This document shows, piece after piece, positions 23,936-34,191 of a stretch of DNA of 64,000 nt. The translations under genes and the position numbers were made by a program. The notes beneath the pieces are model-generated. The model did not search any database, was not told the origin of the DNA, and saw only the letters and a program-made list of their open reading frames with translations. The stretch comes from Prorocentrum cordatum (taxonomy: Eukaryota > Sar > Dinophyceae > Prorocentrales > Prorocentraceae): the NCBI GenBank assembly GCA_963575745.1, contig CAUYUJ010004570.1, positions 287,764 through 351,763 of the forward strand. Reading direction: 5' to 3'. Position 1 is the stretch's first letter. Every line of letters begins with the position of its first letter.

Positions 23936-25060
23936 GCCGTTTCGCTCGGGACGTCCTCAAAAAATCGGCTCCGGAGGGGACTCCGAAGCAGCATTATCTT
24001 GGAATCGCTCCCGGAGGGCCTCCAAACGGCCCAAGAAAGCTCCCGAAGGCCCCCCAGAGGACCCCCAGAGCGCCCCAAGAGACCCCCAAGAGGCCCCCAA
24101 GGGGCGGCCAGAGGCCCGCCAGAGCGCCCAAAACGCCCCAAGAGACCCCCAAGAAGCCCCCCAGGGGCTCCAAAGAGGCGGCCAGAAGTCCCCCAGAACG
24201 CGCGAAAAGGCTCCAGGAGTTCCCTGAGAGCTTCAAAACGCCCCATAGAGCCCCCGAAGGCCCCCCCCGGGACTCCCCCAAGAGGCCCCCGAGAGGCCAG
24301 AGGCTACGACAGCCCCAAGAGCGTCCAAGATACCTCCAAGACGGCGCCGAAGCCAGGAAACGCAACAGGGATGCCCGCAGGGCGTTCAGAGATGGTCTCA
24401 CGCTCTGCAGCAACACCATGCTTTCAGGGTCCGCGGATATTCCTTTCTGATTCGCGGCTGCCTGCTTCTTCTCTCAACGGCGGACTGCAGCAACACCGTG
24501 CTTTCATGTTCGGAGGAGTTTCCTTTCGATTCGCGGCTGCCTGCTTCTTCTCTCAATCCCGGATGTCTGTGACCCTGTACCTTACGATGTATTTAGCCTC
24601 GAGTCTGCTCCGAAGGAGCCGATGCGGACGCGTAGGTGATAGGGGAGGAAAGAGGGAGGAGGAAAGGGAGGAAGGGAGAGAGAGGGGGGTGGGCGGAGAA
24701 GGAGACAACGAGGATCATCGAATGGTCAGGGGCGGGGTGGCCAGGAAAAATGGCCGTTTCGCTCGGGACATCCTCAAAAAATCGGCTCCGGAGGGGACTC
24801 CGAAACAGCATTATCTTGGAATCGCTCGCGGAGGGCCTCCAAACGGCCCAAGAGAGACCCCGAAGGCCCCCCAGAGGACCCCCAAAGCGCCCCAAGAGAC
24901 CCCCAAGAGCCCCCAGGACGGCCCCCAAGACGACCCACGGTGCCGCCAGGACGGCCCAGGATGTCCTCAGGACGGCCTCGAGACGGCCTCCAGACGAACT
25001 CGAGGATGACGGGAAGCGCCTCCGGCGTGCACCGTTGGTTCTGGGGCTTACTTTTCTCTA
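23936..25060. repeat. Duplicated GAGACATCCTC + CCAAGAGG block
   Basis: 23935-24100 and 24748-24910 are near copies: GGCCGTTTCGCTCGGGAC, ATCGGCTCCGGAGGGGACTC, then CCAAGAGACCCCC units. Between them, an 80-bp direct repeat (TTCGCGGCTGCCTGCTTC) sits at 24408-24560 and a GGA-rich tract at 24640-24700. Confidence 0.87.
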
Positions 25061-25157
25061 ACTAAGGGGTACGGGCCCGCACTTCGGAACTCGCTGGCGG
25101 CGGCCTGCGGCAGCAGAGGGACGCGGGCACCCCGAGCCAGCCGGCAAAGGTCCTCTT

Positions 25158-25190
<33 letters not shown>

Positions 25191-25680
25191 TTCGTCAATA
25201 ACGATCTCGAAAATTACGACAAAAAACGATGACAGAAAACGACCACAAACATAACACAAAAAACAACCGAACACGGAATCCAACAACAAAAAAACAATCA
25301 GAAAAACGACCGCAATCATAAAATGATAACGACGGCGACAGCGAGAACGGCAACAGCGGACGATTATAATGAAAACGACGACCACGACAAAGGAAAGGCA
25401 CGCGACGACGACGACGGACAAACAAAAGACAAGACAGGCTGGAACAGAAAAAGTAGGCTGGGCGACAACGGGTGGGGGCCCGCGTGGCCGAGAGAAAAGC
25501 ACGGTGTCGACACCATGATGTGGCCAGGGCAGCAGACTACCTCGACAGACCAGCGCGGCAGGCCATCATTTAGTCTGTTCTGTTGCGTTTATGGGTTTCT
25601 CTGACGTTCTCGCCAATACGGTCTCTGACGCACGTGGTGGATAAAAAACGGCGCTTCCCGTTCTTGTCCGGTCAGGTTCC
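25061..25680. repeat. ~500-bp segmental duplicate with D1, copy 3
   Basis: Second copy of 21821-22340, preceded by a partial ACTAAGGGGTACGGGC repeat. Confidence 0.93.
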
Positions 25681-26140
25681 CACAAGCAGCGATATCGCTC
25701 GAGACATCCTCCGAATATGGAGGTGTTGGAGGCTATCGTTTGAGACGTTTTCTGTAAACAAGTGGCATGTTCGTTCGAGACATCCTCAGAACATCGGGAT
25801 GTCGAAAAATGTCGAGGATTTTGTTGTGCATGAAAATTAGCGTTTCGCCCGAGATATCCTCGAACAAATGATTTGTTAGAAAAGCTGTTTTACCACTTCT
25901 CATATAAAACATTGCGCTTTCGCTCGGGACATCCTCAGGCAATCGGGAGGGGCGCGGCAGACCGAAAAAAGGAGCACAGCAGAAATTGGTCATTTCGCTG
26001 GGGACATCCTCAACAAATGAGATGTTCGCAACATCGCCTCCACATCGTTTTCGAAGTGCTTCAAGACGAAGAGATGAGAGCCCCCAAAGGAGCCCAAGAT
26101 GGCTCCAACAGCGCCCTGGAGTCTGCCGAAAATGACGAGT
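25681..26140. repeat. GAGACATCCTC motif cluster 3
   Basis: Five motif copies at about 25690, 25765, 25845, 25918 and 25993, spaced 73-80 bp, matching the order of cluster 2. Confidence 0.87.
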
Positions 26141-26960
26141 TATCTAGTCGTTCTGCCATGTTCCTGGTCTTCTTCTGGTTTGCTCCTTCGCTCTTGGGGC
26201 CTATTCTGCCGTGCTTCTTAGCTCTTGGGGTCTATTCTACCGTGCTTCTGGTATTTTTCTGCCGTGCTCCTTCGCTCTTGGGGCTTATTCTGGTAATTTT
26301 CTGCCGTGCTCCTTGGCTTTTGGGGTGTATTCTGCTGTGCTCCTGGCCTTTCTCTGCCGTGCTCCTTCGCACTTGGGGCATATTCATCCCTGCTCTTTAG
26401 CTCCTGGGGTCTATTCTGCCGTGCTCCTGGTCTTTTTCTTCCGTGCTCCTTAGCTCTTGGGGCCTATTCTGCCGTGATCCTGGTCTTCTTCTGCCTGCTC
26501 CTTTGCTTTTGGGGTCTATTCTGCCGTACTCTTTTGCTCTTGGGGTCTATTCTACCGTGTTCCTGGTCTTTTTCTGCCGTGCTCCTTCGCTTTTGGGGTT
26601 TATTCTGCCGTACTCCTTTGCTCTTGGGGTCTATTCTGCTGTGATCCTGGTCTTTTTCTGCCGTGCTCCTTCGCTCTTCGGGCCTATTCTGCCGTGCTTC
26701 TGGTCTTTTTCTGCCGTGCGCGCCCAGAAGCTCCGCCAAAACGACCACCGCGACGATCCGCACGGCAGAATACAGGAGCACGGCAGAACACACAGAGCAC
26801 ACAGAGGCACGGCAGAACACAAGCACGGCAGAACAGGAGCACGGCAGAACACACAGGAACACAGCAAAACACACCCCGCACGCACGCCGACACGCGCGCC
26901 ACGGCATACCTTCGCGGCGTAACAACAGCAGAGCATATTCCACATGCTTGGTGGACTAAA
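26141..26960. repeat. TCTGCCGTGCTCC long-period array 2 plus GCACGGCAGAACAC segment
   Basis: The same alternating-spacer satellite as 16800-18600, followed at 26735 by the segment that also follows array 1. The pairing of the two blocks at both loci indicates one larger ancestral unit. Confidence 0.94.
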
Positions 26961-27700
26961 GCGACGCTTCCCGTTCTTGTCCGGTCAGGTTCGTTATCCT
27001 TCCCCCATGCTTCTTTTTCCTCATTTTCGCCATGCGCTGCGCATTCTCCCCATCCTCCTCAGCTCTTTTTGCGGAGGCTCCTCCTTGGAGAGCCTCTGGG
27101 GGCCTCACAAAAGTTGTTTCAGGCTTTCTAGAAGCCTTCTGGAGGCCTCCTCTGCGTGTTCTGGGGGCCTCTGGGGGCTTCCTCGGGCCACCCTGCCTCC
27201 AACCGCGGTCTCCCTGAACGACCGGGTCACGATTTGGAATGCTTCGGAGAGTGTCTTGGGGCCATCTTGGGCCGCCATTGGGCTCTCTGAGGGACCCCTG
27301 TTGTGCTGTTTGGGGGCTCTCTTGGACTGCCTGGAAACCCTTTCGGATGGTTGTGGGGCGTTTTTGGAGCCTCCCAGGCAGCTTCGGACGCCCAGAAGAC
27401 TGCCGTCTTGGAGCGTCGGGAAGCCGAAAAGAGGAGAACCCCAAAATTCACCAAAAACCAACTAAAATCAATACTTTTGCGTCTTGGGGCCTTCTTGGGA
27501 GTGCTCTTGGAGGCCTCTTGGGACGTTTCGGGGCGATCTTTGGGGGTATGACGGCTTCTTGGGGGTCGTCGTGGACCGTATTGGGGCTCTCTGGGGTTGT
27601 TTCGGGAGCGCGCCACGCCCTGCGAGGCCCAGGGTGCCGCTTGGAAGCCCGTCCTGAGGGTCCCAAAGCCCCACATCCCGGGAGTCCGGTTTTTGGGGGG
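26961..27700. repeat. GGCCTCTTGGGGC-type array
   Basis: Degenerate GC-rich family with an AT-rich insert at 27440-27478 (AAAATCAATACTTTTGCG). No gene. Confidence 0.78.
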
Positions 27701-27744
27701 GGGGTCCCCCCGCCCGGGTTTATAAAAAGATAGGAAGAGGAATA

Positions 27745-27795
<51 letters not shown>

Positions 27796-27890
27796 GTTTG
27801 TATATATATACACATGTTTGTATATATATATATATATATAAATATAAATATATATGTATATATATATATATATATATATCGGGGCGCCGG
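27701..27890. repeat. C/G-run repeat followed by (TA)n
   Basis: GGTTTTTGGGGGGGGGGTCC..., ATAGGAAGAGGAATATGC, then interrupted TA repeats to 27880. The first part recurs at 30630-30712 and 32900-32975. Confidence 0.9.
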
Positions 27891-28190
27891 CCCCCGAGGA
27901 CCCCACGCACGCGCTTCGCGCGCGCTTATTTTCTAATCGACTCCGAAGCCGGAATCCACTACACGATTACACAACAGCATACGAGACAGCATGCTACGAC
28001 ATAGGCTGGCAGCTTTCGACATGCCGGGGCGGTACAATAACACACGAGACAACATACTACAACATAGGTTGGCAGCTTTCGACATGCAGGGGCGGTGCTT
28101 CTGATCCACATGCTCGACCGCTGATTCCATACAACGAGCAAATCGAACATGACCCCTCCAAACGAAGCGGCCCCGACACGCCAACAGCAT
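27891..28190. repeat. ~65-bp direct repeat, two copies
   Basis: GGCTGGCAGCTTTCGACATG and its close copy (GGTTGGCAGCTTTCGACATG) lie about 65 bp apart in otherwise low-copy DNA. Confidence 0.75.
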
Positions 28191-29016
28191 GCCGTCGCAA
28201 ACTAAGCTCCCTCTGGCCTGCGGGCCGCAGCCCCTGACCCAGACCGAGGGGTCCTCCGAGCCCGCGTCCACCGCCAATACGCGGCGCCGACTGTCGGCTC
28301 GAGGAGCAAGAGGAAGCAAAAGGGTGAAACACCAGTGCTGGCAGTACTATTCTCAAACCTCCTGCTGTGGGCTTTCGTTTTGCATAGGGCGGTCTGGTCT
28401 CCCGTCCTTCCGCCTCCCTCCTCCTTTTCCTCCCTCTTCTTTGGATACTACACAACCAGGATACTGTACAAGCCTGGGCCTCACATGTCCTTGTACGGCG
28501 CGTGTGGAACACAGGGAGGACCCCCCCTGCGAAACCTGATGTGCTGCCAGATAGCACGAGAGGGCCCCCCCGCTCCGCACCCGCGACTGGTTCTGAGGGG
28601 TTCCCTGGGCTACGCCACGACAATCACTAGAATTGGATATAGGGAATAAGCTCCTGTGGTCACAGATATACTTACCGACTGCCATATTACTGCTAGTACC
28701 TCGGGCTGGCCCGAGCATCCAGAACCAGCAGCATGGCAACCACGGTCACCCTCGAGCTTCCAATGCGACCCCATCCAAGCTCTTATGGCGGCCCCACGTG
28801 TGACAACAGTGGTCTCGATCAGCACATCCACCAGAACCAGGACCCCACTACCATCAGCAAGGCTCCCCCGAGGCTCTTGGGCATCCGACTCCCTGGGCTC
28901 TATCAGAGATTCCACGGCCGTTGTTCCCACCCAAGGGGCACCCATCAGACTCTCTTGGGCAAGCCTCAAGACGGGGCCTTCATACCCAGCTATAAAAAGA
29001 CCTACCTGCCACGGAT
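28191..29016. other. Low-copy sequence, no recognised gene
   Basis: One of the least repetitive stretches of the window. Plus-strand open frames of about 100-130 codons occur at 28189-28539, 28335-28649 and 28656-29045, but none has a domain I recognise. CTATAAAAAGACC at 28990 resembles a TATA box, although dinoflagellates mostly lack one. Confidence 0.5.
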
Positions 29017-29343
29017 GTGTCAGGGACCTTTCAGAGTATGTGTGAATCAGTCGCTGCATTTTTTTGTGAATCAGGTGCTGAGGAAGAAACAGACTGTGAC
29101 GACAGAGAACGACTCTCCTCAGATGACGACTTGTTGGCAAGACTATATGACTTTTACGTACGCGGCGTGGATCACAATTCCTCAGAGGCGTCAGATGTCG
29201 AACCCCCCAAAATAACAACACAATTAAATGTGCCGATCCTGATACCGCCAGATTCGTGGACCCTTTTCTCCGAAGACGGACAATATCCCTCTTGTGATCC
29301 TTCTCCCGCTAAGACTCACATTAACCCTTCTTCCTTCCCCTAG
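29017..29343 (+). CDS. Possible coding exon, unknown product
   Basis: An open frame of 108 codons in low-copy DNA with ordinary protein-like composition: an acidic stretch rich in Glu, Asp and Ser near residues 20-38, an aromatic patch (LLARLYDFYVRG) near 40-51, and a proline-rich end. It starts at an ATG and ends at the TAG of a pyrimidine-rich tract (TTCTTCCTTCCCCTAG) that would also serve as a 3' splice site, so the frame may be part of a longer unit. I do not recognise the family. It could equally be a chance frame; supporting facts are only composition and location outside repeats. Confidence 0.25.
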   Translation: MSGTFQSMCESVAAFFCESGAEEETDCDDRERLSSDDDLLARLYDFYVRGVDHNSSEASDVEPPKITTQLNVPILIPPDSWTLFSEDGQYPSCDPSPAKTHINPSSFP

Positions 29344-29455
29344 CCCCCTGGAAGCCTCCGACGAAAAATATATATGCTGGACCCTTGGCCTCTTGGGCGG
29401 TACCGGGAATTGTCTGGAGATGTCCTGGTGGTGGGGGTCGGGGCCCGGGGGGCGT

Positions 29456-29486
<31 letters not shown>

Positions 29487-29830
29487 CGTGTATATATATA
29501 TATACACACAAGACTGCATTGGCGTTGCGCGCCATGCACCTTGGTCCTTTGAGTTCCGCATGCAAGCGGAATGCGTGCGTGCGTACATGCGCGCATGCAT
29601 GTATACACGCGCACGCGCATGCACGTTCCGTATATATGTCTAGGTGTATACAATAGATTTGCATTGTTGTATGTGCATACAGAGTACATATGTACATATA
29701 AAATTATGTGTGCAAGAGTATGAACATGCATATGCAACTCGTACGTGTTTTGCCGGTGCACGCCCATATGTATACATATATGTAACTATAAATATATGTA
29801 AGTATGTAAGTCTGTATATTGCCAATCCAA
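29344..29830. repeat. (TA)n, dispersed repeat R12.7 copy 2, AT/GC alternating DNA
   Basis: TA and TATAC repeats at 29455-29506 are followed by R12.7 (GACTGCATTGGCGTTGCGCG, CCATGCACCTTGGTCCTT, GCAAGCGGAATGCGTGCG). Alternating purine-pyrimidine DNA (GCGCGCATGC, TATATAC) continues to about 29820. Confidence 0.88.
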
Positions 29831-29944
29831 GGGCATGCGCGCGTAGGAATCGATTGCCTCTCAGGGTCTTCTGGACCCCTGGAGGCCTCACGATCATCTT
29901 GTGAAAGTTTTGGGGGCATCCTCCGGCATCTTCGCTGCATGCCA

Positions 29945-30830
29945 CGAGACCCTAAACGACTGGGTCACAATGTGGAATGTCATGGGAGCAAAATCAATGA
30001 ATGCTGGCATTCGGAAACATCGTGGGGGTGTTTTCGGGGCCCTCGTGGGCCGTTTTGGCGCCTTCATGGGCCGTCCTGGGGCCTTCTTGGGCCGTCTTGG
30101 GGAGCTTGGGCCCGCTGGAGCCCCCTTTGGACCCATCTTGGGCACTTCCGGGGACCTCCCATGGCCCTTTTGGGTCTGTGCTGGGAGCCCTTGGGGGGCC
30201 TCTTGGTTCCATTATGGGCTGTCTTGGGGCTCTCGTGGGCGATCGTGGGGCCCGGCTCGGCCGTCTTGAAGCTTTCTTGGGGGCCTCTTGGGGCGTCTTG
30301 AGGCGATCTCGGGGGTTTTGAAGCAGTCTTGAAAGCTGATGAAATCCGAAAGGCGAATATGCTAAAATTGTAAGTTTTACGAAGGGAATGAAACGATTTT
30401 TGTGTTTTGAAGGCCCCTTGGAAAGCTTTTTGGGGTGCCTTGGGGGTCTTTGGGGCCGTCCTGAAGCAATTGGAGTCCCGCTTGGAGCGCTCTTGTGCTG
30501 TCTGGGGCCTCCCTTGAGCCTTTCTGATGACCCCTCTGATCGCTCTGGGTCTGCTGGCAAGGCGTGTGTGGAGACCCAGAAAGCCGGGTGACCTTTTCCA
30601 AGGACGTCTAAGGGAGCCCGAGAATCCTAAATCCCGGGGATCCAGGTTTGGGGGTGGGGGACGGTTTTTTCCCCCCCCCGGGGGTTGCAAAAATATAGGA
30701 AGAGGAATGCAAGACTGCATTGGCGCTGCGCGCCATGCACCTTGGTCCTTTGAGTTCCGCACGCAAGCGGAATGCGTGCGTGCGTACATGAGCGCATGCA
30801 TGTATGCACGCGCACGCGCATACACGTTCC
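29945..30830. repeat. Segmental tandem duplication, copy A (empty site)
   Basis: The segment from GACTGGGTCACAATGTGGAA at 29958 to R12.7 copy 3 at 30830 contains GGCCTCTTGGGGC units, the insert AGGCGAATATGCTAAAATTG (30353-30372) and the C/G-run repeat. It is repeated from 30976 with about 1018-bp offset and roughly 3-4% difference by eye. The site 30366-30368 (AAT) is uninterrupted here. Confidence 0.92.
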
Positions 30831-30969
30831 GTATATATGTCTAGGTCTATACAGTATACTTACAGTGTTGTATGTGTGTAAACAGCGTACATCGGTACAT
30901 ATAAATGTATGTGCGTAAGGGTATGAAGATGCATATGCAACTCGTACGTGCTTTGTCGGAGCACGCCAG
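30831..30969. repeat. Continuation of R12.7 flank
   Basis: Repeats, with changes, the AT-rich DNA of 29650-29770 (TATATGTCTAGG, TACGTGCTTTG for TACGTGTTTTG). No gene. Confidence 0.75.
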
Positions 30970-31386
30970 AGCAATGACTGGGTCACAATGTGGAATGTCA
31001 TGGGAACAAAATCAATGAATGTTGGCATTCGGAAACGTCGTGGGGGTGTTTTCGGGGCCCTCGTGGGCCGTTTTGGCGCCTTCATGGGCCGTCCTGGGGC
31101 CTTCTTGGGCAGTCTTGGGGAGCTTGGGCCCGCTGGAGCCCCCTTTGGACCCATCTTGGGCACTTCCGGGGACCTCCCATGGCCATTTTGGGTCTGTGCT
31201 GGGAGCCCTTGGGGGGCCTCTTGGGTCCATTGTGGGCTGTCTTGGGGCTCTCGTGGGCGATCGTGGGGCCCGGCTCGGCCGTCTTGAGGCTTTCTTGGGG
31301 GCCTCTCGGGGCGTCTTGAGGCGATCTCGGGGGCTTTGAAGCCGTCTTGAAAGCTGATAAAATCCGAAAGGCGAATATGCTAAAAT
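30970..31386. repeat. Segmental tandem duplication, copy B (left part)
   Basis: Parallel to 29952-30368. It ends at CTAAAAT, where the mobile element begins. Copy B resumes at 32655. Confidence 0.93.
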
Positions 31387-32654
31387 CCCACCAGCCCTTT
31401 GGGCGTGAGTGGTTTAGGGAGCTCTCTCTGTTCTCAACCCCCATTCTTCCCCTTCGGGGAAGGGTTTACCCCTCCCCCTACCCCCTACCCCTGGGCCTGG
31501 AGAGGGCGCCCCGCGGGTGGTCAGAGGGGTCTTTTTCGACTCCTGGGAGGGCTAAAAAACGACACCCCTCACGAGGATTCTGGCCCCGACGGGGGGGGGA
31601 GAAAAAATGCCCCCCTCTTCTTTGAAGCCAAAATCATTGATTTTACTACGGTTTTGGCCCCATTTTGGCCTTCTGAGGGGGCAGCGCTAATTAAAGCTCC
31701 TCTCTTCTTTCAAACCAAAATCATTGATTTTACAATGGTTTTGGCCCCATTTTGCCCTTCTGAGGGGGCAGCGCTAATTAAAGCTCCCCTCTTCTTTGAT
31801 CGATTTCCTCCAAGATGGCCCCAAGAAGCGCCCAGGAGGCACCAAGAGGCCCCAAGATGGCCCCAAGAGGCCCCCAGTAGGCCCCCAAGAGGACTCCAAG
31901 AGGCCCCCAACATGCCCCCAAGAGGCCCCCAAGAGGCCCCAAGAGGCTCCCCCGAAGCACCCAAGACGCTCCTGGAAGCCCCTGGGGCCGCCAAGAGGCC
32001 CCCAAGACGCTCCAAACGGCCTCCAAGAGGCTCCCAAGAGGCCCGAAGAGGCTCCCCCAAGGCACCCAAGACGCTCCTAGAAGCCGGCCCCCAAGACGCC
32101 CCAAAAGGGGACGAGCCCGAACGCCTCACACCACGAGGGCCCGAACGACTCACACAAACGAGCCCGAACGACTCGACCCACGAGGAGCCCGAACGACTCA
32201 CACCAGGACGAGGGCCCCGAACGACTCACACCACGAGGAGCCCGAACGAGTCACACCAGGAGGAGGGGCCCGAACGACTCACACCAGGACGAGGGGCCCG
32301 AACAACTCACACCACGAGAAGCCCGAACGACTCACACCAGGACGAAGAGCCCGAACGACTCACACCACGAAGAGCCCGAACGACTCACACCAGGAAGAAG
32401 GGCCCGAACGACTCACACCAGGACGAGAAACCCCAAACGACTCAAACCACGAGGAGCGCTTTCTCTCCCTCCTCCTCCGCCTCGTCCTTCTCCCGCTCCC
32501 CCCACAAGGAGGATGTACAAGGAGGCGGGAGGAAGGAGGAACAGGGGAGATATGCGGGGCCAAGCGGACACACGCCTGAAAAACACGACTGTCGGCATGC
32601 TTCGCAAGAGTTGCTGTTGTGAGATGGGCTGGTGGGGATACGCGAAGCGTAAAG
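31387..32654 (+). mobile_element. Non-autonomous mobile element, copy 1 (1268 bp)
   Basis: The insertion is proved by its own flanks. Left DNA ends CTAAAAT, right DNA resumes AATTGTAAGTTTTACG, and the duplicate locus at 30353-30385 reads CTAAAATTGTAAG without interruption, so a 3-bp AAT target duplication is implied. The element begins CCCACCAGCCC and has the inverted match GGGCTGGTGGG 18 bp from its right end, which reads GATACGCGAAGCGTAAAG. Inside are two ~95-bp units with AAAATCATTGATTTTAC, CCAAGAGG-type repeats, and an array of ~27-bp GCCCGAACGACTCACACC units. No transposase is visible, so it would need to be moved in trans. A second copy lies at 47694-49064. Confidence 0.88.
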
Positions 32655-32975
32655 AATTGTAAGTTTTACGAAGGGAATGAAACGATTGTTGTGTTTTGAA
32701 GGCCCCTTGGAAAACTGTTTGGGGTGCCTTGGGGGTCTTTTGGGCCGCCCTGAGTCCCGCTTGGAGCGCTTTTGTGCTGTCTGGGGCCTCCCTTGAGCCT
32801 TTCCGATGACCCCTCTGATCGCTCTGGGTCTGCTGGCAAGGCGTGTGTGGAGACCCGGAAAGCCGGGTGACCTTTTCCAAGGACGTCCAAGGGAGCCCGA
32901 GAACCCCAGATCCCCGGGGATCCAGGTTTGGGGGGGGGACGGTTTTAGTTCCCCCCGGGCTTGTAAAAATATAGG
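32655..32975. repeat. Segmental tandem duplication, copy B (right part)
   Basis: Continues the sequence that corresponds to 30366-30700 in copy A, through ACGAAGGGAATGAAACGATT to the C/G-run repeat and ATATAGGAAGAG. Confidence 0.93.
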
Positions 32976-33295
32976 AAGAGACATATACATACATATACAG
33001 ATACATATGTGTATGTGTACATGTGCATATACATATACATGTACATATGCAGATACCTGTACAAACATAAGCATGTAAATAATCATGCACAAATACACAT
33101 ATACATACACATATGCATACATATATATATAATCATATACATGTATAATACATATAAACATGTATATGATTTTATATATACATATACATGTGCATGTACA
33201 TGTACATGTACATGTACATGTACATGTGCATGTACATGTACATATACATAGACATAGACAGATGCATATACATATACATGCACATACACGTGTAT

Positions 33296-33374
<79 letters not shown>

Positions 33375-33431
33375 CCTATACATATACATATACGTATATA
33401 TATTGTCATATACACATACAAATACATATAC

Positions 33432-33464
<33 letters not shown>

Positions 33465-33780
33465 GACATACAAATACATACATAGTTATATATGCATAGA
33501 CATATACATAAACATATACATATACATGTACATGTGCATATACATATACCTATACATATGCATGTACAGTTACATATACAAAATGCATATATGCTTACGC
33601 ACACACATATGCACATGTATAAGTAGACACATACATATAAGTATACATAGACATATACATATACATACACACATACATGTACATATACACATACAAATAC
33701 ATGTGCACATGCATGTAGCTCTACATATACATATACCTATACATATACGTACAAGTATACATAGACATAGCCATAGACAT
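32976..33780. repeat. (TATACA)n microsatellite, 800 bp
   Basis: Hexamer TACATA/CATATA repeats with TGTACATG phases. Met/Tyr/Ile/His frames are artefacts. Ends at three GCGGGAA repeats near 33781. Confidence 0.96.
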
Positions 33781-33837
33781 AGCGGGAAGCGGGAAGCGGG
33801 AAGCAGCGGTGCGGGTGTCGCCCGCGCCCGGGCCCCT

Positions 33838-33966
33838 GGAGGGCGGTCAGGCTCGCTGGAAAAGCAAATGTGCAAGAATCCCTCGACGTGGTGAAATCAG
33901 AAATGGCCTGGGGCCTGCAAGTGACGAACGACAGCATGAGCGGCAACATCTTCTATTCCATAGACA
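33838..33966 (+). CDS. Possible exon island in microsatellite, unknown product
   Basis: A short non-repetitive block between two (TATACA)n stretches keeps one plus-strand frame open for about 43 codons, with protein-like content such as LDVVKSEMAWGLQVTNDS and GNIFYSIDMD. Both boundaries are uncertain: the frame runs into the microsatellite downstream, and no strong splice sites are visible. It may be an exon fragment or a retroposed piece. I do not recognise the family. Confidence 0.25.
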
Positions 33967-33969
33967 TGG

Positions 33970-34191
33970 ACATATACATATACATATGCGTATATATACG
34001 TATACATTTATCTAGAATCAAGCTCTGAAGGTTCCAGAAACATTATGCACCTCTCACGCGAGCTGATCACAATGTTGCATCTGAGGGCATCGAGATCCAT
34101 ATTCGTCTTGGGCCCGTGGCCGAGCAGCGTCATGCCACGGGTTGGAAGGCCGCTCAGTGGCCGCCTCCGCGCCGAGCGCAGCGTCCTTCTC
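33970..34191. other. 3' flank of the LRR-ART gene
   Basis: A short microsatellite remnant, then low-copy DNA downstream of the minus-strand stop codon. No AATAAA-type signal was seen in the first 150 bp. Confidence 0.5.

Noticed and set aside
28335-29045. Virus or retrotransposon remnant in the low-copy island
   Set aside because: Frames have no recognisable polymerase, capsid or integrase motif; calling a family would be guesswork.
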